DNA from: Acanthochlamys bracteata
Taxonomy: Eukaryota; Streptophyta; Magnoliopsida; Pandanales; Velloziaceae
Direction of reading: 5' to 3'
Assembly: GCA_019914995.1 (NCBI GenBank)
Contig: CM034130.1
Span: 8,990,001 to 9,054,000 of the forward strand
DNA: 64,000 nucleotides
Position numbers and translations under genes: made by a program. Every line of letters starts with the position of its first letter. The stretch's first letter is position 1. Below, in pieces: positions 12,251 to 24,600 of this stretch. The notes under the pieces were generated by a model. It had not been told where the DNA came from. It saw only the letters and a list, made by a program, of their open reading frames with translations, and ran no database searches.

Positions 12251-12262
12251 AAGCGGGAGATT
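12251..12262 (+). other. Polypurine tract of the copia element
   Basis: The purine-rich AAGCGGGAGATT directly abuts the 3' LTR, as expected for the plus-strand primer. Confidence 0.75.
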
Positions 12263-12770
12263 TGTTAGACATTATAAAGCACTATGTAAATTAGTGGTTA
12301 ACAAATTAAATATGTATTCATGTTGGAATGCTAAATGATTAAGGAAGATAAAACATCACCGATAAAGTTGAAAGGTTAAAGAAGTTGAAGCGTCATAGAA
12401 AGCCAAAGGATTCAATTAATGGGAAGGTTTGGAAATTCAAGAGTCTTTTTGGCACACTATATATATGGGTAAGAAGCATCAATCACACCATTCACAACAT
12501 CAAGTGTGAGAGATAGAAGCAAAGTATTCTAGTTAGAAGTTTCACTTATAGTGTAATACAAGAGTTTGTAATTATTTTGAATTAGTGATTTCCTTGAAGG
12601 CTAGTTTGTCTTTTCGTGAGATTTTTTTTCGTTTTTCCCCACGTAATTCTCTTGTCTTTGTGTTTGTTTTGCTCTTTTCTCAATTCTCATATTGCTTACG
12701 CAAGATCCTTTAGTGTATTTATATTTTCATTGCGTCTATCGACAACCGAATACACTTACTATTTCTAACA
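12263..12770 (+). repeat. 3' LTR of the copia element
   Basis: The 508-bp LTR is colinear with the 5' LTR at 7571-8090. A hand alignment finds roughly 50-55 substitutions, mostly transitions, plus one deletion of about 12 bp. It is followed by CTAAT, the target duplication. Confidence 0.96.
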
Positions 12771-13642
12771 CTAATATCATTAAAGTGGTATTTTAAGTGT
12801 TGTTGATTCTCCCTCTGCATTCTGCATATATATACAATTGCTGTTGATTATAGTATGCATTCCTTTGAGTTCAATGTTAATAATCTGATAGGATAATGTT
12901 TGTGACTATCTTAAAGAAACGAACAAATATTTAAGTAATCTATTGGACTTTGCTTACTGAGTCAGAAAAAAGACTACAAAAGATAAATGTGGACCTTCTT
13001 GAATCACACAGTTACTGCAAATTTTCAACAATAGGACATGAGTGGTGTTAGTGTGCTAGCCAATTTACAGTTACAGTAGGTATGTTTTATTCTCTTGTTC
13101 TGAGAATTGGGTATCTATAGTGTTTCATATTATACATTACAGAATATGTTCCAATTCTCTTATAAGATGTTATATTATATGTAACAGACCTGACGATCAC
13201 CAACAAGATCGACATCTATTTGGTTGTCTCCCTAGTGTTGTTGTCACTGATAAAACCGTTGATTCATTTGGACTGTGTTACATATTTTACATATCAAAAG
13301 AAAGGATTCTGCATTTGGATAGATAATTCTGGTGAATATGTTATGTTCTGCGCATTAGTTCACTTTTAAAAGTGTTGTAACATCTCAAATTGTTCCTAGA
13401 ATGCTGTTGCTGTTCTTGCGCTTGCTACAATGTTTAGAATATTTTGCGTAGGAGAAGTCCACAATATTGTTTCTGTAGAATGTGCAGATTCGCCGCTGTT
13501 TACTAGAAAGATTTGGAATTTCTACACTTTAGTCTTCTAGATGTCCATCCCAATAATACAAGTAAATAAGTAATGAATTAAATCACCAATTTCTAACATT
13601 TACTATTTCTAACTGTTAGTATATCTTTTATTAATACTTTTA

Positions 13643-13820
13643 GGGTGGTGTATTTTATTGTAAGGAACTCACTTGTTTTCAACAAAATTTGAATTCAAAC
13701 TCACTTTCTATATTTTAGTTTACTTAAAATTCATGCAACTCATTTCTAATTCAGTTTTAGTAAACTCAATTTCACCGAATTCGATTCACGAAACTTAATT
13801 TTTATCATGAAAATACACTT
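13643..13820. mobile_element. Tourist-like MITE
   Basis: About 178 bp are flanked by TTA on both sides (13640-13642 and 13821-13823). The left end contains GTGTATTTTATTG. The right end in reverse complement contains GTGTATTTTCATG, giving imperfect terminal inverted repeats. The interior has the phrase pattern CACTTT-CTAAACTCAATTTC shared with the related copy at 45792-46039. TTA duplications and short non-coding length fit PIF/Harbinger (Tourist) MITEs. Confidence 0.5.
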
Positions 13821-15629
13821 TTAAATCCTGATGTTTCTAATCAATGCAGGGTACTAGCTAGAGAATAATATTTTTTTATGTATACAATATGTTATGCAAT
13901 TGCTCTCAAAGCTCCAAGTACATTCTATATTGGGTATGTACATACATCTATCGTAAGTGCAACATAGGTTTTTCTTTTTCTACACTTAAAATCAGCATTG
14001 GATGGCCGCAAGATCACTCGTAGAAAAAACAATGTTAGTGTAATTATTAAGAATCACCAAAAATTTTCCATTTAGTTTGTGGAATGGATAAGTTCCTATA
14101 TATCATTTGGCATCCAAACATGATTCCACCAAAAAACAATAACAACAACAAAAGAGAAACTCTCTTTCTCTATCTTTCTTCTCATGTCTGGCTATGCAAT
14201 GCATCACTGCGCACCATTATTGCTTGCCACCATGGAAGGCTTCACCTAATTAAAGGAAGCATCATCAATGCACTACCATGAAAGTGATTTTCCCTTTTTT
14301 CTAATCTATATATATATGACATAAATAAAGAAAGTGAAAACAATCCTCATTATTAATAAACAATGCCTAATTCATACTTTATTGCCTTCTTTGGCTTTGA
14401 TCTTATTATTTATTGGGTTTCGTTTGAAATTGTAGTACGTTAGTAAAACGATGCAAATGTAACATGTCGAATATTATTGACTTATGTCTTTGTATTATAT
14501 AAAAGAGAGTATATTCTGTAAAATTATGTTATTATATTCAAATTCGACAAACCATCATATAAGATGAAAATGTTAACTCTCATGCAATTGAGAGCCGACA
14601 AGTTATAGAATAGAGCGCGCTGATTATATATACTTAATAGCGACAGAATATAAGAATGATCTCTTCGTAAATATCACTGACGAAAGATGTCAAATTTTGT
14701 TTTGTAGTCTATTATGAGATGGCGCAAAACTGTGAAAAGATTTGATTTTTGTCATAATTATGATATACAGAATAAGCTAGTTTACCATTAATTCAAGTAC
14801 AATAGATGATCTCAATTGGTTTTCTTTTGGAAATAATTTATTAATAGATAATGTACCATAAACTTAGCTTTTTACTGGCGTGCACGGATGCAATTTGAAG
14901 ATGAATCAACGAAGAAAGGAAAAGCTTTTAATCAATACAAATTTTATTTTTTGACCTCCGTCACCAGCACCCAAAAAGTGGAAACCTTCGTTCACTTTGG
15001 CGTGAAGCATCCACAGTTCCGGGAGGAGTTCACTAAAACGTGTTTTAAATATATGTAACTAGATTTTTCAAAATAAAAAATTAAAATATTTTAAAAAATA
15101 AATTAAAAATAATATTTAATTTTTATATTTTAATTATTTTATGAAATCGGTGAAAGTGGAGTTCATTTGAAGAAATAGAGATCAGCATAGTATTTGAAAA
15201 AAATTTGCTACATTAATTTAGAAGTGTAGTTTCTAATTTAATATATATTTGAAATATATGAATCGTTTGAAGGTCTAATTTTTAGAAGGAGAAATTGAAA
15301 TATTAGACATTTGAAATAAGCTCCAAATGAATATTTCAAGAAAAAAATTTGTTAAACCAGAATGTTATTTTAAGAATTGATTTGACAAAGTAACTCAGTC
15401 GGGCGTAGTGCTTAAAGCTAAGGATGATGCCACCGTGCATTTAACATAAGTGAATATTTTCTTACGCACCTTTAATTCCCCCTCATTAGCGCACAATGGA
15501 CTTCTAATGTATCTCATTTTTTATCCACAAATCAGTGAGCTATACTGCAAATCGTTGTTTTTAAGGGTAATGTAAATAATATAATAGAGTTGTCAAGACA
15601 AGAATGTCTTCCTCCTTTCCTCCTCGCTG

Positions 15630-15637
15630 TATAAATA
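15630..15637 (+). promoter_or_regulatory. Probable TATA box of the WAT1-related gene
   Basis: TATAAATA stands 117 bp upstream of the ATG at 15747, after a CT-rich stretch. It would place the transcription start near 15660 and give a 5' UTR of about 85 nt without an upstream ATG. Confidence 0.55.
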
Positions 15638-15746
15638 ACCTTCAATGTGCCCAAGTGTTTGTTTCAGCGCTAAGCAAGCATATAACTGCAAGCACATAAG
15701 CATAAGCATAGTAGAGGTTTAGCTAGCTAGCTAGAAGAGAGCGACG

Positions 15747-18001
15747 ATGTCTGTAGGAGAAGAATTGAAGAGAGTGAAGCCATATTTGGCAATGGTTTTC
15801 TTACAATTTGGGTTTGCTGGAATGTATGTTATAGCACTCAAGTCACTGAAGAGTGGAATGAGCCATTACGTGCTTGTTGTGTACCGGAATGCTGCCGCGG
15901 CGGTTGCCTTGGCTCCGTTTGCTTTTTGGTTTGAAAGGTTTTATTATTTTACTTTTCCTTTTCTTATCTACGCTAGCATAATGAACGTAAGCATAAGGCA
16001 GAGTCAGCTTCATGCATGTATATAATAGTAGTTCTGAAACTTTGGGGGCCAATTTTAGTGTCTAGATTAATTAGCGCACATGTAATGCTACAAATCAGGA
16101 TTTGTTTCGCAGGTTTGTTTTCATGGCTAGACAAAAGAAATAAGTTGCAGTACCTGTTGCACTGATCATTTTTTTTGCTGATAATTGATGAAGTTGAGAA
16201 GCCAACCATTTAGCAAAACGAGTTAGTATTTATTTAAGAATTTTCTGAAGAATTTATTAAGTGGGAGTACTAGGACGTTAATTATATGATATGGTTTTTC
16301 ATCCATTTAAGATATTGCATCAAATGATCATTTGCTTTTGCATACAATTAATTGAAAGTGTTCCGCCAAAAATAAACCTGTGTTTGAGTTTTCTTACTAA
16401 AACGTGTGATATATATGTGAGGAGTTGCAGCCACAAATAACCCTTATATTGAGATTTCAAGAAAAACTGCCTAGTGTTTTTATTTTATTTTATTAAACAC
16501 TTGAATAATTACATATGTCATTTTCTTTTCTGTAATCTTAATTTGTATAGGAAAGTGAGACCGAAGATGACATTGCGTTGCTTCCTCAAGATAATGGCTC
16601 TTGCACTACTAGAGTAAGTTCGTCATCTTCTTTCTTTTTCCTTAATGAATTCTTACGTCTTAACCATGTATATATTAAACATATTGAAATCAGCATATAA
16701 TTAAATAATTATTTAATAATAAATAATTTAGAGAGAGTAGATTTTTGTGTTAATCTTTTTTTTTTAACTTTAACGCAGGCCTGTGCTTGATCAGAACCTC
16801 TACTACATGGGAAACCTCTACACTTCTGCAAGTTTCGCAGCTGCCTTGATCAACACACTGCCTTCTATAACGTTCCTGCTCGCCGTTCTTCTCCGGTACG
16901 TTCATACGTATACATATCAACCAGATACTAATTATTGATACCAACTATTTGAAATTAATTCATGCATGTATTGAAATTATTTTCCATATATGCATGTTGA
17001 TTGTTCAGAATGGAGAAAATAAACATCAAGAGTGCGCGAAGCCAGGCTAAGATCGTCGGAACAATCATAACCGTGGCCGGAACGGTACTCATGGTGCTCT
17101 ACAAAGGCCCGGTTGTAGAATTCTTCTGGACGAAAGGCCGGAGCCATCTCAGTGACATTGCAACTAGCAGCCAGAGCCAGGCTCACTGGCTCATGGGCAC
17201 TTTTCTTGTCCTAGCGAGCTGCGTTTGTTGGTCCGGTTTCTTCGTCCTGCAGGTAATTATATATGAATCTCTCAACTAAGCTAGCTGCCCATCAATCAGT
17301 AAAAGACATTTTTTAATATGAGCGATTTGCAGTCTCACGTTCTCAAATCGTATCCGGCGGAAATGTCCTTGGCAACATTGATATGCGTTATGGGTGTGGT
17401 TGAGAGCGGTGCAGTTGCTGTTGCAATGGAACGAGGTTCAAAACCTTGGTCTATTGGCTGGGACATGAGACTCTTCACCGCCGTCTACTCGGTAAAAATT
17501 AATTAGAAAGATCCTAAAAGCAAAAACAAAACAAAGGTTCTGTTATGATTAATATTTGACCAATCTTTGTTGTGTGAATTAATGCAGGGAGTGATGTGCT
17601 CTGGTATTGCATACTATGTTCAAGGGATAGTAATGAAGGAGAGAGGCCCAGTTTTTGTTACTGCTTTCAATCCTCTATGCATGATCATAGTAGCTGTGGT
17701 TGGCTCTATCGTTCTTGCTGAACAAATCACCCTTGGAAGGTAAACTATTTCCTCAATCTAATTTTCTGGAAACACATGATCATTTACATATATGAAAAAT
17801 ATTAAAAGTTTTTTTGTCGATGGACGTGGCAGGGCGATTGGTGCACTAGTCATAGTGATTGGGCTCTATGCACTCATATGGGCAAAGAGCAAAGACTATG
17901 AAGAAGAGAAGCAAGAAGCACTAAAACTACCAGTTGCTACCTCCACTATCAGTGGGTGTGAAAAAGTTGTGGAATTTCCAGCATCGAGAAACCAGCCTTG
18001 A
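15747..18001 (+). CDS. WAT1-related / UMAMIT (nodulin MtN21-EamA) transporter
   Basis: Seven exons: 15747-15937, 16551-16613, 16779-16895, 17009-17252, 17333-17491, 17588-17739 and 17833-18001. All have GT-AG introns, and they sum to 1095 nt, a 364-residue protein. It is a ten-helix EamA/drug-metabolite transporter; the family includes WAT1 (vacuolar auxin export) and UMAMIT amino-acid exporters at plasma membrane or tonoplast. Diagnostic stretches are KPYLAMVFLQFGFAGMYV, the exon 2-3 join EPVLDQNLYYMG, SGIAYYVQGIVMKERGPVF and the last helices before a hydrophilic tail (KSKDYEEEKQE). The exon structure is the usual one for this family. Similarity seems closest to the SIAR1/UMAMIT18 group, but the substrate cannot be inferred. 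A possible AATAAA polyadenylation signal lies near 18265. The gene converges with the ERF gene at 20927-21553. Confidence 0.93.
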
Positions 18002-20926
18002 TAGTAACACATTTGCTGACAAAAATTAGTTAAGCTGCGTGTTGTGCTAATTTTAGCTTATATAGATAATAATGATAGTGATGTGTTTTTTTGCATGAGC
18101 TAGCTAGTCTCGTGATTAATTACTTTCAAGTGCCTATAATCAATGTGTAGTCGCCGACTAGCGAGTACTCTGTAGTTTATAATTTTGTAACTATATATTG
18201 ATCATTGTGAACCTTTAAAATCGTTCATTTTTCTGTCTCTTCTATTATCACCAAGAACAAAGCAATAAAATAAACGAGTATATCATTGTTCAAAAATTAA
18301 TGTAGATGTCATAGTAACTTCAGTGTACGTACACGTTATATACGTACCGGTAAAACGAAATAAGTAGATGAACAGGTTTGCATATTCTTGCAACGGAGCA
18401 CATATACCACAACTAGCTAATAATTTGTTTTACAAATAATACGAGAGCGTTGGTGCAAACGAAAGCATTTCTGGAGTTTTACGACTTATTTGAATACGCC
18501 AAATTTTATTTTATTTTTTTTCAGATTTTAAGTTTGACTATTTTATCAATTGTCATTCCGAACTTTAATTTTAATTCAACACCGAATTTTATTTTTATCA
18601 AATTTTATTTTAAATTTTATTTCACTTACTTCAAATATCACTCCAATTCTGCTTCCAACGAACTTCACTCTTTACTGAACTCTACTTTTATAAAACTTAA
18701 TTTTATAAAACTCAATTAAGTGTATTTAGAATACGCATTTAATTGAAATTATTACCGAGATCAAATATCTCAGAAGTAAATAAGTAGTACTTGTGCTCAT
18801 TATAAAAATTGCAATGAGTTAGTGTGAAAGGCTGGGCTTATCCTAGATCCAAGAAAAAGCCTATGGGCTTTGTTGTTGTCAGCCCATTTACCCTACTTGT
18901 TTCCAGTTGTGATTGAAGCGTGCGATTCTATAGTTCTGCAATGGATTTTGGTACGGATATTACCTAGAACTTATTATTATGTTAGCAACGCCATGTTGAC
19001 GAGGATATTTTCCACGCCTTAATTATTATACCGAACAGAAAACCATGCCATGCAGGCTCTGTAGTTGGACTTCTCTGAAACCATAAGAGAAATATAATCT
19101 CAAAAAACAAAAATTGAAGTGATTGAGTTTTACTTTCACATCATTTAGACCGTATTTCAAATACATATACATAAATTTTACACAAATAAAAAAAAATAAT
19201 AAAAATTAGTTAAAAAATAAATTATAATTGTTTTATTATAATTATTTATTAAAAATAAAATATAGTAATTTTAAAATATATTTTTTAATTCAATTTATAT
19301 TTAAAATATATGAACTGTAATCTAGATTTAACAGAAAAAGTTAAGAGTTTCGGATAGTTGAAATAGATCATTATTTGTCTTGATATATGAACCTGTATAA
19401 AAATTGAGGCAAACTTTTTTATAACCATGTCGTTTTAGAGTGAACTCACAATGACTTATTACATGGTATTAGAATTCGGCTTACCATTGCTCTGCGTGCG
19501 GGATAGACCGTTATCGCTATCAGGTATCTTTGATAAATGCAAAGTTTTCTCAGCTGTAGTGTATTTTAATTAGAGGTGACAATTTGAATTCTTAAATTGA
19601 TTCTTGATCGATTCATCTAATAATCGAGTCAAAATTGTTCAACCATAATTCGATCTATTTATTTATATAGGTCAAAATTATCAATCATAATCCAACCTAT
19701 TTATAATCGAGTCAAATTCGAATCGACCTAATTAATAATTAAAATTATTAAAATAAAAATAATAAATAATAATTTTTAATAATAATATATATAAATTATT
19801 AATTATGATATATTTCAAAGAATTATTAATTTTGACAAAATTTATAAATTAAATAAAAATAGTTAAATTAAGATAAATTAAAAATATATATACAAATTAA
19901 ATTTGAATTTTTTGTTATTATTTTTTAATTATTAAGTAATATATACTATATAATTAATTAAACGGATCAATTTCGGGTCAACTTGAATCTGATCCGAATC
20001 CGTTTAAAAATTTCGAATCATTTTCGGATCGATCCGAAATCTATTCAAATCCGACTAAGAGTTGATCCGAACCCAATTTTTTCGGATTGGTTTCGGGTCG
20101 GATCAAAATTTACACATCTAATTTTAATTGTATAAATTTACTTGTTTTTTTAAAATTTTGAGTGAAATTTGTTTTTATGTTTCAGTTTACACCAAAATTA
20201 CCGAATTCATTTCTAATCTATTATTTACCAAATTCAGTTCTATAAATTCAATTAACATACCTTAATTTTGAGGGTGAGTGCCAATTAAAAAAGTTTAATC
20301 TGGCATCACGTATCATTGGCATCCAATCGGTTCTTAATGCTTTGGTTTATCTCTCTTTATAGCTACAACGTTTTGAAATGTGACTCGGTCAGAGAGATGA
20401 AATACTTGAAAATACAGCCGAACTCTTGTCTTGGTTGCAATAAACAACATCATCCACTAACTACTTACATTGCTTATTATCTGCTGTACTGCAGCATCCC
20501 TCTCTTTGCTTCTGCTGAAAGAGACAGCATACAAAATCATCAATCTCCAATCAAAAAGAAGAAAAAAGAAAAAAAGAAATTATAATCATCAATTCATACA
20601 TCATTCGTTACAAATTATTTAGCTCTACTTGTATAAAAGTATTGAAATTAAAATTCAGTTTCAATATAATATATGAAATTTTACAATCATATCTTTTATA
20701 GAAGAACATATAATTTGCTTACAACGATACTGGAGATCTCTCAAAGAGCTAGCTTTTAAAACTTGAGCTCTGAAATAAACTCCTCTTACGGGAAAAAAAG
20801 AAGAATAAAAAAAATTCCCGGGTATTCTTTTTTTACTCTTCATCAGAAACAGATTGGAACGATATACATTAAATCAATTCAAATTGAATTGATTGCAATT
20901 AATCTAAAAGCTGACGCTATAATTAA
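18002..20926. other. Intergenic region between convergent WAT1-related and ERF genes
   Basis: It holds the 3' UTR of the transporter, a degenerate repeat at about 18450-18740 (CACTT/TTCAAATATCACT phrases shared with 45792-46039), an AT-rich block at 19150-19320, the hAT-type MITE at 19571-20120, and at its right end the 3' flank of the ERF gene. No gene was recognised. Confidence 0.5.
19571..20120. mobile_element. Non-autonomous hAT-type element (MITE) with 8-bp target duplication
   Basis: The 550-bp element has ends TAGAGGTGACAATTTG (left) and TAGATGTGTAAATTTTG (right, reverse complement), typical of plant hAT inverted repeats. It is flanked by a perfect 8-bp duplication ATTTTAAT (19563-19570 and 20121-20128). 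The interior is AT-rich and non-coding. Towards the right end it carries repeated TTTCGGGTC / GGATCGATCCGA motifs, which look like subterminal transposase-binding repeats. It has no transposase ORF, so it would need an element elsewhere for movement. Confidence 0.85.
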
Positions 20927-21553
20927 TCAAGAAAAACTCCAGAGACTGATATCGCCGGAGGCATCAATATCGTCGACGCAGTATTCTACTTCCTGAAACG
21001 GCGTGAAGAAAGCAGTACAGTTGCCAGCAAGCAAACTGTCCATAACGCATTTCGGCGAATCGAACACCTCGAAATCGATCCATGGTGTCGCCGTCAATGT
21101 GGTTGGAGAACTCTCTTCGCTCGACATCGATGAACAACTCAACGACGATTCATCAGTTGTTACGGAAGACGAAGGAGACGATTCAGTAGTCCGCAATGAA
21201 GTGCTCGTCGATGACGCATTGGCAGCGGCAGCGGCAGCCAGACGTTGGATAGATTTTGGAGACATGAGTGTTGCAGAAGAAGGGATTACAGAATTCTTGT
21301 GTTCTTCTGGGAAGTTGAGATCAGCAGAAAGACCCTTGATGCAAATCAGCGCAGCGTCGTAAGCGCGAGCAGCGGCTTCCGGCGTAGTGTAAGAACCAAG
21401 CCATATTCGAGTTTTCTGGTTTGGTGCCCTGATCTCAGACACCCATGAACCCCAACTCCTCATTCTCACGCCTTTGTACTGCTTCTTTCTCAATTGCTGT
21501 TGAGCAGTAGTGTTGCTGATGCTAGCCTTGTTTTTATTGTTGTTCTTCACCAT
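20927..21553 (-). CDS. ERF014: AP2/ERF transcription factor, ERF012/ERF013/ERF014 type (DREB-related)
   Basis: Single-exon gene of 208 residues. The ATG is at 21551-21553 and the stop is at 20927. The AP2 domain spans about residues 26-82 ([38 protein letters not shown]), with the Val typical of DREB-type domains but Ala rather than Glu at the later DREB-specific position, as in the ERF012-014 subgroup. A Ser-rich linker, an acidic [10 protein letters not shown] segment and the C-terminal LWSF motif also fit this subgroup. Such factors bind GCC/DRE-type promoter elements in the nucleus and respond to stress. On the minus strand a TATA-like TATAAAT lies at 21665-21671, about 115 bp upstream. 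The exact orthologue among ERF012-014 is uncertain, so the symbol is provisional. Confidence 0.9.
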   Translation of the reverse strand: MVKNNNKNKASISNTTAQQQLRKKQYKGVRMRSWGSWVSEIRAPNQKTRIWLGSYTTPEAAARAYDAALICIKGLSADLNFPEEHKNSVIPSSATLMSPKSIQRLAAAAAANASSTSTSLRTTESSPSSSVTTDESSLSCSSMSSEESSPTTLTATPWIDFEVFDSPKCVMDSLLAGNCTAFFTPFQEVEYCVDDIDASGDISLWSFS

Positions 21554-21664
21554 TGCTGCTGGTTGCTTTATTGCTTTGTTTGATGGTGATAGTTTCTTTT
21601 TTTTTTTTTCTTTCTAAGAATGGAGTGTGAAGGGAAGAATGAGGAAGGGCTGAAGGTTTTAGGA

Positions 21665-21671
21665 ATTTATA
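21665..21671 (-). promoter_or_regulatory. Probable TATA box of the ERF gene
   Basis: TATAAAT on the minus strand lies about 115 bp upstream of the ATG at 21553. The intervening leader is A/G-rich and contains an oligo-A tract. Confidence 0.5.
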
Positions 21672-24600
21672 AGAGTGTAGAAGAAGGATCTCATTATAAA
21701 TTAAATTCAATTAAATTAATTCGAGAGATGTATAGAATTTCTACTAGCTTTGTTGTGCTTGGGAAGTGAAAAAAACTAATTAAAGGGTTGACAAAGTATT
21801 TATTGCTAGCTAATCAAAAGAGTGTTTTACTTACGCACCTTAATGTTGTAGAATTTCAAGGTAACTTTATATATTTGACTTTGCTCTAACATTAATAAAC
21901 AAGTTATGTTAAGTTACATTTCTTCCATTAATTCAATTTCCGGACATTATAATAGCATTCATCTATGTTATACAAAACCGAAAAAAAAAAGTTCTTTCTG
22001 AACCTGTTAATAAAGTAAAAAAATTTATCGAAGAGTTTTTTAAAAATAAATTTAATTTTTGTAATTTAGAAAATAAATAAATATTATAAATATAAAAATT
22101 ATGTGACTATATAATTCATCAATATATTTAAATTTATAAACTAATTTTTAAAAAATTATTTAAAAATAAATTCTTTTAGAATATTATAATCAGTCAAATA
22201 CTCCAGCAATATTTAAAAGTACTTATAAAATAAAATTTTTTTAAAATAAAAAATATATTTATTTTTTAAAATAAATTTTATATTTTATTTTAAAAAAAAT
22301 AAATAAATAATAAAACATTTTACTATATAAAATTTTATTTATATATTTTTAAATTTTTAATAAATTTTTTATATATTTATAAAAAAATGTATTGAAAATA
22401 TAAAATAAAAAAATAAAAATCAGTTTTTAAAAGAATATTTTCCAAACGCATCCGGAGGTAAGGTTTTTACATTTTTGCTCATTCTTTCTTAACAAGCACT
22501 ACAAAGAAAGCATTCAGACTGTAGTCTTTCAAATTCAACAGTAGACCCTTTCTTGGTTAGCTCAAAATCTTTCAAGATAGATTGCGTTGCAGGCAAAGAA
22601 AACGATACTCTAAATAATCTAAACAATGAATTTATTATGCATATTTTTTACAAATTTACATATACAAATTAATATTAAAGTTATTAAATCTTGTAAAACT
22701 AACTTTGAATAAAAATGATGTTACATGTGATGAAGCATTACCGATCAATCGCACATGAAAGCCTACAGTACATTTTGAGAATATTTATTAAATAAAATTT
22801 GTAAATAAAATTTTTTTGTTAATTTTAAAATATTAAAGATTATATATAATTTCCAATATATATTTTTTATATTTTCTAAATTTTTATTTAATATAGAGAC
22901 TTAACCAAACGTCTCAATATTGTTAATACTGGAACGTACTAGTAATAATAAAAAGATTAACAAAAATTTAAAAAACCCAGACTGTAGCTTGGTCAACATA
23001 GCTGTAATTACTTTCTTCTGAATTCTCATTTTGGGAGTAGTAATAGATTTATTTTAGGTTTGACAAAGTTTACATTTGATATTATTACCTGCGTTCTTAA
23101 GGCTTAATCAAGTTTATGAATGACATTAAAGAAAGTGGTATTTGTCAACTATTAGCTAGTCTAAGAGTATGTTCTTTAAAAAAATAATTGAAAAAATATT
23201 TAAAAGTAATGTTTTACTATTAAGAAGTTAATATTTAACTTAATATTGTTCGATATATATTTTATAAACTTATTTAAAAATTTAGAATATATAAAAAAAA
23301 TTCTATAGTAAGATTTTTTATTGTATATTTTTATTATTTTTTTAAGATAAAAAATAAAAAAATTTTTGTTTAAAAAAATTTTTTTTGATAAGTACTTTTA
23401 AATACTATCTCAATCGCTAGCCATTGTCGACGAGGTTGAAGAAAATATCGTTTGAAAAAATTATAAGACAAACGCAGTCACTAGTTTACCTTAATTGCTT
23501 GCAATAAATAGTTCTAATACTTAAATTAAAAAAATGTAAACAAAATTTATTTAAAATTTTTTTATACAATATATACAATTTATTAAAAATAACATTTGAA
23601 ATAAAAAAAAAACGTTATGATATATAGTAAACACCTCCTAAGTTTATTAAACATAAACTATCACTGTAATATTTTATGTAGCTGTGATTACTAATTACGT
23701 CCTGTAGAACTAAAAATAGGGTAAAAGAATTGAGATATGTAATGTGAACACAAGATACTATGCATCTATCTATGTAGCTGTTCTGTTCTTCAAAGTCTAC
23801 AGACACAAAACATGGCAGCTGCATGCAGTTGGGAGAAACAGTGCATTACGTAGGACTCCAAAGTTTTTTTTAAGCACAAGCAGCAGTTTCGCAGAAAGTT
23901 GTTAATTTTCCTTGGTCCGGACAACAACAAAAACCATGCCGACGTAAAAAAACGTTGAAAAGCAGACGACAGAGAATCCAAAAACCATAAAGCCAGAAAC
24001 GAAAACAACTTATTATCCCACGCACTGCAGTGCAGTGCAGTGCATATATAGCTGTCGTTGCTCTGTAAAACGCGTTACAGTGACGCAAACACATAACGTT
24101 AATTACTACTGCACACACAAACACCAGTTCAGCATAAGCATCAGCAACAAAAGAAGGTAAAGTTTTAATTAATTATAACAGCAGAGAGAAAGCAATCTCA
24201 ACTGCCTTGATTCAATTCAAAAAATTTCCGCGTTTGAGAATAAAAACTTCAATAACTAAGAACTGTTTCTTGCTACAGCTCATCACAAAGAATTGTTGCC
24301 CATTGGGTGCATGATTTTCTTCAATACTTGCAAGAGAAACAAATTGCTGAGGCAACATTACGAATAGGAGCATCGAAAAAATTACCCCATAACTTTCTGG
24401 TAATCTAATCAACGACAACTTAAAAGAACACCTGCAGTTAACATGTTTGGCATACAATTAACAAATAAGGATAAAACATTTTCATCTTTATTATCTTTCT
24501 TTACTTCGAGTTGCACTGCAAACTTAGAATATCAATCTACCGAATAATATAACTCTCCAAAAGATTAAGTCCTACATTATTTATTAATAATAGTGAAAAA

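Larger units (their letters stand above)
7571..12770 (+). mobile_element. Ty1/copia LTR retrotransposon, full-length but degenerate (Tork/TNT1-like)
   Basis: The 5200-bp element is bounded by LTRs that begin TGTTAGACAT and end ATTTCTAACA, and flanked by the 5-bp target duplication CTAAT (7566-7570 and 12771-12775). The primer-binding site (TGGCATTAGAGCC, 8093-8105) follows the 5' LTR and resembles the initiator-Met tRNA type. A purine-rich tract (AAGCGGGAGA, 12251-12260) precedes the 3' LTR. Protein order is gag, zinc knuckle, protease, integrase, reverse transcriptase, RNase H, which is the copia order. Similarity to TNT 1-94-type polyproteins suggests the Tork lineage. Many stops and frameshifts mean it is not autonomous. 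Its LTRs differ at roughly 10-11% of positions, so the insertion is old. Confidence 0.97.
12776..15746. other. Intergenic region between the copia element and the WAT1-related gene
   Basis: No gene was recognised over about 3 kb. It contains a Tourist-like MITE (13643-13820), short ORFs of 65-68 codons without family similarity, AT-rich blocks (about 15060-15140) and, at its right end, the promoter of the WAT1-related gene. Confidence 0.5.

Noticed and set aside
13120-13326. 68-codon ORF between the copia element and the WAT1-related gene
   Set aside because: Short, no family similarity, AT-rich context; considered chance.
23870-24124. 84-codon minus-strand ORF rich in Cys
   Set aside because: It crosses a TGCAG tandem run and overlaps another ORF; composition is explained by repeats.
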